DNA of 64,000 bases from Siphonodentalium dalli (taxonomy: Eukaryota; Mollusca; Scaphopoda; Gadilida; Siphonodentaliidae): positions 185,758,369 to 185,822,368 of the forward strand of contig CP136061.1 of the NCBI GenBank assembly GCA_032622095.1, read 5' to 3'. Shown piece after piece: positions 49,028-62,514 of this stretch. The translations under genes were made by a program, and so were the position numbers. Position 1 is the stretch's first letter, and each line of letters opens with the position of its first letter. The notes beneath the pieces were generated by a model that worked only from the letters and a program-made list of their open reading frames with translations, had not been told where the DNA came from and did no database searches.

Positions 49028-49450
49028 CTCATTCTGTTTACCAGGTAGTTGATATCTCATACTGAAAAACTTATTTTACCTTTTTTTATATATATATTTT
49101 GCTTTAGTTATATACTGCTGTTATCTTGTGTTCTAATTGGTTCATATGAGAATAGTTCATGGCAAGTTAGTTCAATAGAGTTGATTTGGTTGCTAAATTT
49201 CTACAAATTCTTTGAAACATTTCGATGATTTAAAAAAGAAAATCTCTTCCGATGACATTAGTCATATGACATGCTAGATGTTCCAGCTCCTGAATTGACT
49301 GTAATTTTTAATTGTTTCCTGATACACAACTTTTACTAAATCTGTGGCAAGATGTACGAAGCTTGTGTATTTAACTCACACATGTATCATGGCATATACT
49401 CAAGCAGTGCACACTCAAGCTTCATACATCTCGCCATAGGTTTTCTAATA

Positions 49451-50183
49451 GGGGCCTGCGAAGCTTCGAGTATTTGTTTCGAAATCATAGATATCATGTA
49501 GATAGCATGCTATCATAAAGAGCTGCACAGTGTTATGTAAACAAAAGCCAATGTATGTTAAACAATTTGGCGTTTTGTTACATAACACAGTGTATCTTGA
49601 AGATAACATAGTATTTACGCGATATTTATAATTGGTATAGGGCACTATACTCAGTGACTACAGGTACAAAATCTTTCTATATTTTAACTCTTTGAAGTTT
49701 CTGCTTAATAGACACCAGTAACACTGTTTCAACAAATGTGCATATTTTTACATTCCTTTAAAATAAAAACATTTATTTTATTTTCATTTATGGGCCAGTG
49801 AGGCTGAGAGAGCCTAGTTTGTCGGTCAGTGATCGATGTTCATATTTGGATGTTCATTTGTATTATCTATTATAGTTGAAGAGTTAGTGGAGACTGTATA
49901 TTAAATATGCTTGAAATACCCTTGTAGGAGTTTAAATTCCATGTTACACCATGAATCCATTACAAACAGAACTCTCATAGAAATCCATACAAAACTCTCA
50001 TAGAAACGCATAGAAACCTAAGGTATTGAATCACAAATCACAAGTCTATCAAATAATGTGTGTCTTGCTGCGACAAATGCCATTAGTGATTGAATATTTC
50101 GCTAATTCACGAATCAAATCAGTTGTCAATTTACCCATAATTTAGCTTTATACACAAACAATAATCAAAGATTCGCAGGCCCC
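49451..50183. mobile_element. Possible DNA transposon remnant, 12-bp inverted ends and TA flanks
   Basis: GGGGCCTGCGAA at the left and TTCGCAGGCCCC at the right are perfect complements, with TA directly outside each (49449-49450, 50184-50185). The 733-bp interior has no transposase frame. The family is unassigned. Confidence 0.55.
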
Positions 50184-50351
50184 TAGTCTCTAACATTATT
50201 CTGAACAAACAATCATCTTTTTGTCTTAATGTTTAGTTATGCATTGCTCCATTCACATACTACATGACTTGTTGCCTTACAATTTTAGTTATCCATTGCT
50301 CCCTTTGCATACTGCATGAATAAAAGAATATCACATAAATTCCTTGCTTTT

Positions 50352-51170
50352 TAGCTCACCTGAGACGAAGTCTCCGGTGGAGCTATAGTCATCACTCCTC
50401 GTCCGTTCGTCCGTCCGTCTGTCTGTCCGTCCGTCAACTTTTTTTTTTAAACATCTTCTCCTCTGAAACCATCATACCAAATTGGTTCATATTTGGTGTG
50501 GATGTTCCCTAGGTGACTCTCATTCAGATTTGTTCAAATGAGGTCACTGGGTCAAATAGTTGCGAAACCAGGGCCATAATTCTATTCCTCCACAGTAATT
50601 CTTACAACAACTTCTTGTCCATAACCATTGTGCCGATTTAGCTAATATTTCGTATGGAGGGTCCTTGGGTGACTGGTGTTCAGATTTGTTCAAATGAGGT
50701 CACCCGGTCAATTAGTTGAGAAACCAGGGCCATAACTCATAGTAATTCTTACAATGACTTCTTCTACAAAAATATTGGGCCGAATTAGCTTATATTTGGT
50801 ACTGAGGGACCTTGGGTGACTGGGAATCAGATTTGTTCAAATTGGGTCACTGGGTCAATTAGGGGCAGAGCCAGGGACAACTCTAAAAACAAAAAAATTA
50901 CATTTTTGCATTTTGATCATATTTGGGGTGGATGTTCCCTAGGTGACTGTCATTAATATTTGTTCAAATGAGGTCACTGTGTCAAACAGTTGCGAAACCA
51001 GGGCCATAACTATATTCCTCCTTGGTAATTCTTATAACGACTTCTTGTCAATAACCATTAAGCCGATTTAGTTTATATTTGGTATGTGGGGTCATTGAAT
51101 GACTGGGGTTCAGATTTGTTCAAATGGGGTCACTGTGTCAAATAGTGGTGGAGCCAGGGCCATAATTCCC
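50352..51170 (+). repeat. Dispersed TAGCTCACCTGAGACG repeat
   Basis: It starts tagctcacctgagacgaagt and ggtggagctatagtcatc, then gtccgtccgtctgtctgtcc, then about four units of about 150 bp with catatttggtgtggatgttcc, agatttgttcaaatgaggtc and gaaaccagggccataa. Fragments of the family lie at 4742-4902, 9765-10060, 11440-11840 and 52655-53320. Confidence 0.75.
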
Positions 51171-51539
51171 CAAAAAATAATAAAAAATTCAGGAACTCCT
51201 TGATCAATTTAACATACAAACAAAAAATATCACCCCCACATGACCCAGAACCCCACCCCCAACCAACAGCATTCCACCCTATCTCATATCCTAACTCACA
51301 GGTAAATAAAGTATATTTATTTAAATTCCCATTACAAGGCAACTCTCCTATGAACTGATAGACATGGCAAGGCAGATAGAGAGATAAAGAGAGCTTCTGC
51401 AGCCTTAGACAGAGTCCCCAGGGAGTGTATTCATGTCATCCATAATTTAAATGAGATTAATGGTGTTATCAATGAAGCATCCTTGTTGTTTATATTATCA
51501 CTCAGTGGTCATTAAAATCAGATTAATTTCATTTTCTCA

Positions 51540-52640
51540 AAGAGTGCCTGGCATTTGTAGAATGAGGTTCCCAGAGGGTGAATTTAGTGACGCTATCCTA
51601 CACAGCAGGCTAGCATAACCAAATACACCCTCTGAGAACCTTATTCCGCTTAGGCCTCATCTTCTGGGAAGTATATAGAGTCTCAAGATCTCATTCTGCT
51701 TAGGCCTCATCTTCTGGGAAGTATCTATAGTATCAAATTTACATTGTTGTTAGTTAAATTTCCCTTCTAGGAAGTTTCTGTATCCCTTAATTTGCAGAAG
51801 ATAAAATTCATGATTGAGGTGCCCAATGGGTGAACATCACCAATTTCAACTAGGGAACTTCAATCTTATTCTAGGTCTTCCATAGCAGTTGAGGGCCTTA
51901 TCAGAATGAGGTCCCCAGAGGGTGAATTTAGTGATACTAGCCCGCTGTGCAGGATAGCCTCACTAAATTCACCCTCTGGGTACCTCATTCTGCAAATAAC
52001 AGACAGACTATTTCAAAGCTTGATTCAAGGCTAGCATCACCAAATTCACCATTTGGGGACCTCATTCTGCTTAGGCCTCATCTTCTGGGAAGTATCTATA
52101 GTATCAAATTTACATTGTTGTTAGTTAAATTTCCCTTCTAGGAAGTTTCTATATCCCCTAATTTGCAGAAGATAAAATTCATAATTGAGGGGCCCAATGG
52201 GTGAACATCACCAACTTCAACTGGGGAAATTCAATTTTATTCTAGGTCTTCCATAGCAGTTGAGGACTTTATCAGAATGAGGTCCCCAGAGTGTGAATTT
52301 AGCGTCACTACATTCACCCTCTGGGGACCTCACTCTGCAAATGACAGACACACTATCACACTATTTCAAGGCTTGTTGTATAATACATTGTGTTGCTTGA
52401 GGCCAGGCATACACAATGTAGGAACAGACACGCTTTTTGTGATGCTATCCGGCACAGCAGGCTAGCATCACCAAATTCACCCTCTGACGACCTCATTCTG
52501 CTTAGGCCTCATCTTCTGGGAAGTATCTATAGTATCAAATTTACATTGTTGTTAGTTAAATTTCCCTTCTAGGAAGTTTCTATATCCCCTAATTTGCAGA
52601 AGATAAAATTCATAAATGAGGTGCCCAATGGGTGAATATC
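51540..52640. repeat. Composite array of the hAT-like hairpin MITE family
   Basis: Four hairpins or half-hairpins (about 51562-51650, 51906-51990, 52276-52345, 52440-52500) of the ggtccccagagggtgaattt family alternate with a conserved spacer (gcttaggcctcatcttctgg, agtatctatagtatcaaattt) at about 51702, 52071 and 52501. The spacing is 369 and 430 bp, so elements were duplicated in tandem or inserted into one another. Confidence 0.75.
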
Positions 52641-52654
52641 ACCAACTTCAACTG

Positions 52655-53320
52655 GGGAACTTAATTTTTATCCTTATCAGATTTGTGAAAATGGGATCAC
52701 AAAGTCAAATAAGGGCAGAGCAAGAGACTTAACTATTTCACTACATAGTAATTCTTAAAATATGTTTGCAAGAACTAGTTGGCTTATATAGAATGGAATG
52801 TTCTTCCTTGACTGCAATTCAGATTTTTTTAATGGGGTCACCTGGTCAAATAGGGGCCAAGCGAAGGACAGTTTCCCTCTTAATATGCTTCCTTCACAAG
52901 GACCATCAGGTCTATTTGACTGATATTTATGATATGTATGAAGGGTTCTTTGGTGTCTGGGATTCAAATTTATTCAGATGGGGTCACCAGGTTAAAAGGG
53001 TGGGACCAGGGACATAACTATATGTCTCTATAGTAATTCTTAAAATGTCTTCTCAAGGGATTTTGGACTATTTAGCTTACATATAGTATGGAGGAATCAG
53101 GAAGATCCTTTAGTGACTGAGATACAGATTTGTTAAAATGAGGTCAACCTGTCAAGAAATGACAGTCTATGGGGAGTTAACACTTTTGTGTCCAATAAAA
53201 TCATAGAAATACCAAATTCATTAAAACATCTACCTTGGAACCACCTGACTGATTGGTCTGACATACATGTATTGTGTTTTGGGTCCATGGATAATTGGGC
53301 TTCAAACATGTTTAAATGGT
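52655..53320 (+). repeat. Degenerate dispersed repeat, TAGCTCACCTGAG family
   Basis: Four weak units have agatttgttaaaat(g)aggtca, gggtcaccaggt and cataactat-like sequence. Between 53320 and 54070 I see no gene; the 117-codon minus frame 53312-53665 has no recognisable motif. Confidence 0.5.
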
Positions 53321-54073
53321 TTTAGAAAAAAGCCTCTGGGGGATTGGAAATTTCCAACAATTGAGAAAGTTTGAGGTGTCGGTTGTGAAATTCCAACCTA
53401 AGACTTGGGAGTCTGGATCCCGGTCGGGAGGGGACTTGTTGAGCTGGAGGAGGGGGGTGATCAGTAGTGTACAGTTGGCAATTTCAAGGTGGTTTTTTAC
53501 CAAGCTACATACTTGAAGTCTCTCTAGCCACATATCCTGTTTAAATCTACTTCTTTTAAAGTGATTATGAAAAGTGCTCACTGTTTTGGTCTCCAGAGTC
53601 CCAGTCTTATCAGTCTTTGCAGTCTGGTGAGCGACCCCACAGTCATTGACTCTTGTTTTTATCATTTATCAATTTATGCATGGGTGGCTATTTGGTGAAA
53701 AATATGAATGAAGAACCTGTAGCCACATCGTTGCATCCAACAAAGCAGTTTAAGTAAATACAGTCAGTGCCTTTGGAAGGTTTGTTCCACCATTTTTCGA
53801 GAGTGTTTAAAGTTTCTAATAATTTTTGAAAGCCTGTTTATTTCTCACTTTTGGGATTATTGGTATCAAAATAGGTTGAAAATACTCATATACAATTTTT
53901 AGAAACTTACCCAAGTGGTATAATTTGTTTTTCACATTTATCTCAACTTGGCAAACTCAAGTGAGCTCTTGATTGTTTCCAAATTTTGTTTAAATACATG
54001 GCCTCTTGGATTTCATCAGCACACCCTGCAGCTCACATTTATTGGAGAAATGTTTTGAAAATTTACAGGCATT

Positions 54074-56640
54074 TTTAGCTCAACTTGACAAAGTCAAGTT
54101 TGAGCTATTGCCATGGGTTGGTATCTGTTGTCCATGATTGTGTGTGCATGTGTACATCTGTCAACAATTTCCATTAGCATGGGCTACAGGTTGTACCTTT
54201 GGTCGGATCATTATGAAATTCCTCATAGCTGTTGACATTGACATGTAGATGGGAATGAGTCATTTTGGGTTCATTAGGCAAAAATCATGGCCGCCAGAGG
54301 CCATCTTGGATTTCAAAGTTCAATCTATTAGCTCGGGGCTACATGCTGTACGATCGTCTGATCATCATGAAATTTGCCATTTACGTTGATATTGACATAT
54401 AGGAACGATATGTTTTGGAGTGAATCAACCAAAAAACATGGCTGCTGTTGGCCATCTTAGTTTTCAGTAGTAAAAAATATAAATCCATTAGCACGGGTCC
54501 ATTCCGTTGGTCGGATTATTATGAAATTTGTCATGGCTGTTGACATTTATGGTATGGGAACATTTCGGCAAAAAACATGGCCACCAGTGGCCATCTTGGA
54601 TTTTAAAATTCAATTCATTAGCACGGGCCACTGGCCATACTGTTTTTAGCTAAACATGACAAAGTCAAGTTTGAGTTGTTGCCCTGGGTTGTTGTCCGTC
54701 CATCAACAATTTATCTTTAGCACACCCTACAGACCACATTTCTCATCCGAACGTCACCAAAATGTCATGGATGTTCAGGGTGACCTCAAGATGGAAGCCA
54801 TAAAGTTTTTCAGAATTTTTTTTTTTAAATTGGCTGCTACAGCCATCTTGTATTTCAAACTTGGATTCATTGGCACACTCTGCAGCCTGCATTTATTGAA
54901 GAAATGTTTTTACAGGATCACCTCTAGATGGAATCCATCGAATTTGAATGATTTTCAATCAAAAACATGGCTGCCAACCATCTTGGATTTTACTCTTTGC
55001 ATGACTAAATCCTTTGGCACACCCTACAGACAACATCCCTCATCCAATTACCACCAAACTTCATATGGATGCTCAGAGTAACCACTGGACGGGAGCCATA
55101 CAATTTTTCTGAATTTCGTTAAAAAACATGGCCGACAGCAGCATCTTGGATTTTATTCTTTGCATGACATCAGTACACCCTGCAGACCACATCCCTCTTC
55201 CAATCGTCACCAAATTTCATATGGATCTTCGGGTGACCTCTAGATGGGGGCCATAAAATGTTATCTAGATTCGTTGAATAACATGGCCCCCAGCAGCCAT
55301 CTCGGATTTCAAATTTTAATCATTTAGCACACCATGCAGCCTGCAGTTATTGTGTAAAACATTGGGGCCATGTGGCAGCCATCTTGGATTTTATTAATTT
55401 TACCTGTTTACCACGGCAAATACCATACAGCCAGCATTTTTCATCTAATTGATCTCAAGCTTCATATGGCTCTTCAGGTTGACCTCTGCTATTGCTTAAA
55501 CATTTAATCTTTCTGCATTCCTCCATTGACTGTATTGTATGACATCCCCTCTCCAAGTTGAGATACAGTGTCAATGACACTTTCATTTTGATCATCATGA
55601 AATTTTCCTTGTAGGTGACATTGACATGTAGATGGGAACAATATATTTTTGAGTGAATCAGCCAAAAACCATGACCACCGTCAGCTGTCTTGGTTTTCAG
55701 TATTAAGGGTCAGATGCACGTTTGGCCAAAATTTCCTGGTATTTCTAAATGGAATTTCTCAAAATCTGTCAGGAATTTATTTGTGAAATTTGGTACAACC
55801 GATTATTGTGATACAATATTTTAAAAACCATCAAACAATTGGTTATTATAATCTCATTTACTTCTCTGTAAATTAGATTTGTTTCAAAAGTGCAGATCAT
55901 TTATCCATGATATCATATCTGAAGATCATGAGAGGAGACTTAATTTTTCTTGATTCATGAAATTTTATGATTATTTTCACTTAGAAAGACAACTAAAACT
56001 CCACATAATGATACAAATGAAGCCTCCTCTCATGGAGCCAAGACAATAAGCTGTTTGGTGATTGGAGTGTTGTGTGAAATTATTAATTATTCTAGCAGTT
56101 CTTTGTACCGAAAGGAACAACAACAACATACTTTCAACCTCCCAAATGCATTATAATCCATTGTTTTTGTCACCTCTTAATAATTGCTCAGATTCTGCAA
56201 ACAATGAAGTTGATATGTGAAATACATTATTTTTCTCCAGATAGATCCATAGAAATACTTTGTTGAAAATCTCTTGCCATATTTGGCTGTATTTATGCAA
56301 AATGTACATCTCCATCTTTAGCAATGTAAATCCATTAATACGGACTACAGACGGTAGCATTGGTCTGATCATTACTAAAATGTAGTTATTTTGGGGGTTA
56401 TTAAGCAAAAAAACTTGGCCATTTTTGATTTAAAAATTAGCCATTGGCATGGCCTACCGTTCGTCCGATCATCATGAACTATGCCATGTAGATGGGAAAG
56501 ATATGTTTTGGGGTCAACCGGCCAAAAAACATCATTTGGCTATCTTGGTTTTCAGTATTAAAAAATGTAAATCCGTTAGCACAGGCTACACTTGGTGAAT
56601 CCCAAACTTCATATATCTCGTCATAATGACATCTAGTCTT
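54074..56640 (+). repeat. TAGCTCAACTT-family elements, at least three adjoining
   Basis: Starts occur at 54074 (tttagctcaacttgacaaag) and 54645 (tttagctaaacatgac); an end with ccaagttgagatacagtgtc lies near 55550. Units carry acatggccgccag..gccatcttgga and acatgtagatgggaa. 55700-56330 is a less repetitive interval without a gene; family units resume at 56330-56640. Confidence 0.65.
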
Positions 56641-57079
56641 ATTTAAGGGGTTTCCATGCCTGAGCTATGTCAGGAGGTGGAAAGTTTAGTTTGACCTACA
56701 CAGAAAACTACTTAATTGTTAATCTAGTACACCACATGAAGGAATCTGTGCTATCTGAAGACCGGATTGAAGCATATTATGTAACAATAAAAATGTCAAA
56801 AAGATGACTGATGACTTTTTAAGGGAAATTTCGGGAACAGCATTCTCTGAAAGTAAACAAATTGATTGGAAATGAATAACTTCTATAAAAAGATAACATA
56901 GTCGCAGTTGGGTGTCTGTGGTGCTGAAAAATATATTATTTTGGGCTGAGATGAGTGCAATTACTGTCCAAAGAAACTCCCCTGCTCTCCAGTTATCTCT
57001 TAACACTGTGGCCTGTTTCTGGTTGATTGCTCCTTGCTTGACTAAAACAATGTGTACTCACTGGCTGGTTCCAGGGTTT

Positions 57080-59165
57080 CACGCTGCTGCTTGCCGAAGT
57101 TGCCAACAAATATTTTCATTTGGCAAACATTTTGGCAAGTGGGTTTTTAATTATGGTATGTGAACTATCTGGTGGGGGGGGGGGGGGGGGAGCGACAATC
57201 TGTAAATTTTTCATTGAGGCTGGTATTGGACACATGCAGTCATTGTAATAATGCATATAAATGGCGACATTTTATACCACGTATTTATTACAGTGATGTC
57301 AGCTGGTGTTGTCATTATTTTATGACAAGCGAGTTTAAGACAATAGGTTAATAATTAGCAAATGAATGGCAACAGATTAATTTGTAGCTCATTGTTGTCA
57401 GCAAGGATACAGGGCGAAATAATATCTATGCTTTGATGACAGATACATGTAGTTTGACGACCGTGTAGCAATATTAAACATAGGTTCTGTGTGTCACTTA
57501 GATTATTGCTACTTTGATATTAATTAATAATATTTACTTGCTTTACTAGCTCACTTAACCTTTGTCTGTGGTTAGTTTATACAGTATATAACAAATTTGG
57601 TTCCAATCAGATAAAAAGCAAATTGAGTTATCGTAGCATGTGTAAATATTAAGTCCAAAAACTGGGATCAAACCCATATTCGAACTAAATTTGTATTTTG
57701 GACTGAGAAACTCATATGCAAAATGTGGTTCTGATCGGATAGAAAATGACTGAGATATCGCATAAAGTATCTACAGACGGACAGACAGACGATAAGTGGT
57801 TAATATGGACATTGATACTACATGTACCACACTATTGTATGGGTACACATAAAAAAAATGAGAATTTGCTTCAATTTTCCAAAGTATACCCTCAATTAAA
57901 TTTGGCTAATATTTTTTTAATTTGGCAAAAATTAATTTCATTTGGCAAAAACTTTGGCAAGAGAAAATATTGGCCCAGTGCGAACCCTGGCAGGTTCTTC
58001 ATAGTTAGTTCATGTAAATGGCCTATCACCATTTTTAGGTAGCCAACTACCACTCTGTTAACATTTTTGAAGCAGTTTTGCTCTTAATTAAATAAATATT
58101 CAAGCCTTTCACTAGTTCAGATAATGTACTTTTTATGGCAGTTCTTGGCATTTATATAAAAAATTGCGTTGGCAAAAGACAATTTTCAATGCTTTGTTGA
58201 CAGACAGGCTCTCAATGTAAACAGGTCCATCTCGACCCAGATATGGCACCGCCATACTCGGGTCCATGGCGCCGAATCTCCTCTATCCAAGCACAGGTAC
58301 CAGAGATATGGACCACACTGGTGTCAGTTGCTTGTATGTTAAATTTGAGAACTAACTTTCATAGGAGAAACTCATGAGAAATTAGGGCGTGGAAATTTGG
58401 TAAGGGTATTATTCCAAAGTGGTTGTCATAATTACGGACTGAAGTCGACTTAATAATATTTTCCTGTGTTACATTTGTTTTAAAGTCGAAAAAGGGCCAT
58501 AACTCCGTAAAAATCTCAGATCAAACCCATATTCGAACTCGATTTTTATTTTGGGCTGAGAAACTCATATACAAAATTTGGTTTTGATCAGATAGAAAAT
58601 GTTTGAGATATTGCACACTGCATAAAGTGTCTACAGATGGACAGACAAACTAATGGACAAACGACGAGTGCTTAATATGGACGTCAACACTATGTGTACC
58701 ATACTATGGTATGGGTACAAAATGAGAATTTCTTCAATTTTCCTAAGTATACCCTCAATTAAATGTGGCAAATATTTGTTAAATTTGGCAAAAAATTTGG
58801 CAGAGAATATATTGGCCAAGCACGAATCATGGCTGGTTCTTCATAGTTAGTTCATGTAAATAATGGCTTATCACCATTTTTAGGTACCCTACCACCACTC
58901 TGTTAATATTTTTGAAGCAGTTTTGCTCTTAATTTAATAAATATTCAAGCCTTTCACTAATTCAGATAATGTACTTTTTATGGCAGTTCTTGGCATTTAT
59001 GTCAAAAATAGTGTTGGCAAAAGACATTTTCGACATTTTGTTGACAGCCAGGCTCTCAAGGTGAACAAGCCCAAAGTGAACAAGGAGAAACTCATGAGAA
59101 ATTAGGGTAGGGTATTATTTCAATGCAGTTGCCATAATTACGGACTGAAGTTGACTTAATAATAC
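57080..59165 (+). repeat. Dispersed repeat with about 850-bp tandem duplication
   Basis: 57080-57420 matches 13300-13900. 57655-58160 then recurs at 58515-59000: gatcaaacccatattcgaac, gagaaactcatat, gtctacagayggacagac, ccctcaattaaat and ttgaagcagttttgctctta appear in the same order. A poly-G tract lies at 57174-57190. No coding frame was recognised. Confidence 0.65.
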
Positions 59166-62100
59166 CAGTCGTTAGGAAAAACAATTAGTGTGGCCAATGA
59201 GAATCGATGTCAGTGGTGTTAATTAGTGGCGATATTGATCGATAGATTGGGTGGTAAAATCAGTTTCAAGCATTCAACCGTAGCGTGAACAACAAATTTA
59301 TAAAATGAGTCCAAGTATTTATTTGCATATAGCATGCCAAGTTTTTATTTATTTTTGTGAACTCCTGACACCATCCGAGCTGCGTAGCAGTACATCGCGT
59401 GTACAGTTTCGGGAGACAGATTTCCAATTTTTTCCCTCTCATAATAGGGTTTTTGATCTATGGCTTTTCCTGTATGGCTACGGAGCATTGAGATTGTTGA
59501 TAATGAGCAGCCAATTTGAATGTATTTCAATATATTGTTTTATGCATACATGTATATGCAGGCACCATATTTAAGAATTGTGTAATTAACATACATGCAT
59601 TCCACTGAACGGCGTCCAGAATAAATGCGCACCTCGCTTGATGGCACATATTGTGTTATGCTTTTATAAACCAGTTCACACCCCATGGCCAATCAAATTG
59701 CTCCAATTCATAAACAATATTTCATGTATGAATCTGACATTAATTGGATAGTAAGCTGAAAGGAGATCGGAGCGGAAGGTGCGAAATTCTATAACAATAC
59801 ATCATAATGATAGCACCAGTCACTCGGGAAGTTAAAACTCGGATCATACCATCAGTAGAGGTCAGAGAGGGGGTGGGATGCATCAGTGGGGGCCCCAACA
59901 CTTTCGATTGAATATTTTTTGGTTTGTCGGGAGGGGCGAGGTGATTGGAAGTAAACTGAACGAAATCCAAACCTGTTTGGAATGTATAATCCACAATAAT
60001 CACGTAATGAGCTTTGGAATGATACCATTGAGAACATTTCTCAAATTGTTCACATATACATGCATGTACGCTGAAAATTCAGGCAATATATGCAGGTTTG
60101 GTTAAGACTTTTGTCATGAATGTTGGTGATATGTCATCATGCACACTTCATGCAATGTGGAATAGTTTCACGTCGGAGTCTAAACACTACCGGAACTTTG
60201 ATTGCCTCATGTATTCTGAATGACAATAAGACGAAAAATAACCTTAACAGCCGAAACAGTTTATTATCACAAGGAAGATCTGTTTTATCCAGAAAAACGT
60301 CATCAGTATAAAAACGTTTTCAAATTTGCAGGGATGAAATGGTTTATCAACGCTGATAAATAATGCTGACGTAAGTGATCCGATTTAAACGAGCATTTGT
60401 CTAATTGTTCAACAATAAAATGTAACACCACAAACCATTCAATTAACTTTTGATTAAATTGTAATTGATAGGTAATCGTTGTATTGAATGTGGCTCAATT
60501 CTGTTTGCCTTGGGGTGCGAATTGGTTTATAAATATGTCATAACCCGCTTGGAAATCTGTACAAGAAGAAATATACACGGCAGCGCTCAACGCGCCTTGG
60601 TCTATATTTCTTGTAAAGATACCCAAGCGTGTTATAACCTATACTAATTGTTTTATCCGGAGACAGTGAAGACAGTGTTAATTACCTTTTCTTCATTCTC
60701 TGCACACATTTTGGTCAACTCCAAGGGTATCTTGGCCTAATTGTCCAAAAATATAGAAATAACAATGTCCATCTGTCCCAGATGATAACATTAGTTTTAG
60801 TCATCCAACTGTTTTCAAATTTCGTATATGCATTACACACACGAAAATACAGGTCAAGTTCAAATCTGGGTTTGGTTCACTCATTTTTAATTTGCCAATT
60901 ATTTTGGTTTCCGGCGATAACTTTAGTTTTGGTTATTTGATTGTTAATTTGGTATATGGCTTACTCACATTAAAGGTCAAGTTCGAATTTGGTTTCGGTC
61001 CACTCATTTTTACCTGAGTTACTCGGGCAAGGATTTTTTGGAGAAAACCAATGCTAAATTCTCAGATAAAAAGAGATATTATATTTGAACCCTTTGATGA
61101 CTGATATCCTCACTGATGGGTAGTCACTTATTTCACATTTTTATGTGTACCCATACCATGTATGTTGCAGATAATGCCAACGTCTGGATCGACCATCCGT
61201 CATTCATCCATTCATAGACACCATTCATAGACACATACTATCGGATGTGTTAACTTTAGTATATTTTTATCCGATCAAGTTCGTATTTCATGTGCATGTT
61301 TCATATGACACACCCCTCACCAATATAGTTTTTGGTATTGTTTGCTTGATCGGTTTATAAAATATTAACACATTCCATCCATTGTAGACACATGCTGTCG
61401 TGTGTTTTATGTCACACACCTCACTTTTATTTCAATTACATTCTTTGGCAATAATATAAAATGATCTTGAACATTTGTATATCTGTTCAGATGGATAACT
61501 TTAGCTGAAGGCTGTATGTGATAATGGCATATGATCTTGCATGGTTTCTATTTTTAGTTGTATAAATTAACCCTAATTAGAGTGACTGTGGGGTGAATTT
61601 TGTGGTTGTGTTAACTGTATTTTCAAGGGAAGAATTCCCAAATTAAGAAAATATACCATGAAACAATTTTTTTACATGGTTCCTACCAGTCAGACCTAAA
61701 AAAAATTCCAGACTTTCAATATGCCCCACAGGAACCCTGAAATATATATATCACATATCAAATAGTTTAGTACAAGGGGAAAAAGAAATGGAAATGGTAT
61801 TAGATAGGATTTTTTAATAGAGTTATGTTGACATACATTTTGCTCAAGTATAGCAACATTTGGAGAGAAAAAAATGATATTAAAAGTACGGTTGTACTTG
61901 GCGGTGGGTATCCTGTGAAAATATTTCCACCCGTCAAAAACCGCCACAAACAGAAAGAACAACAAAATGTAGACAGACTTTGTCCGTATACAAATAAGAA
62001 ATATCACATAAACAGTATGTTATTGTCATATATTTGACCATTGTTATGTAAACAAAAGCATAAAAAGTTACTTTTCTGGTGTTTGTTTATATTATGATGG

Positions 62101-62514
62101 TAAACATAAAGAGCGTTCTTTGTTGGTGATTTCCTGATATGGAACGAATAAAGAGCGTTTATGCCATTTGTGTGTGATTAGCCAGCAGCATTGTGCTGTC
62201 TTCTGTAACACAATCAGGCTCTTGCTTAGGTAAAATATAGTAAATCTTTATGATAACATGCTGTTTACGCGATGGTCATGGTATATATGAACGAAACTGT
62301 ATGCCTTTTAATGTTTTTCTGTTTACGGTGATTGGAACAAATATGAATATTTTCGACAACTAAGGCCTCAAGTGCCTTTAACGGGAAGAGTCCCAGTTCA
62401 TTATTAAAAGATAACAGATCATATATGCTGGATACAGCAATTTGTCTAGACATTTTAAATAATGTAAAAAGAATTGTACATCTACTCTAAATAAATGTTG
62501 CTTAATATTATAAA
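59166..62514. other. No gene recognised; repeats and one hairpin
   Basis: Short frames here (for example 59305-59574 and 60465-60647 on the + strand) have no motif I know. 60525-60635 is an imperfect hairpin (separate entry). 60750-61010 resembles the repeat at 15690-15920 and 17660-17730. 61015-61400 is a diverged copy of part of the MDM1 intron after 27562. Nothing was recognised in 61450-62514. Confidence 0.45.
60525..60635. repeat. Imperfect hairpin of about 110 bp
   Basis: The sequence cataacccgcttgg ... tgtacaagaagaaatata pairs with tatatttcttgta ... cccaagcgtgttataa around a GC-richer loop with gcgctcaacgcgcc. It could be a small MITE; no flanking duplication was resolved. Confidence 0.55.

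Noticed and set aside
54656-55081. 141-codon plus-strand frame
   Set aside because: It overlaps TAGCTCAACTT-family repeat units (acatggctgcc, gccatcttgga), and its peptide matches the repeat translation elsewhere.
59305-59574. 89-codon plus-strand frame
   Set aside because: No signal, domain or splice pattern; a minus-strand frame of similar length overlaps it, as expected by chance in this composition.
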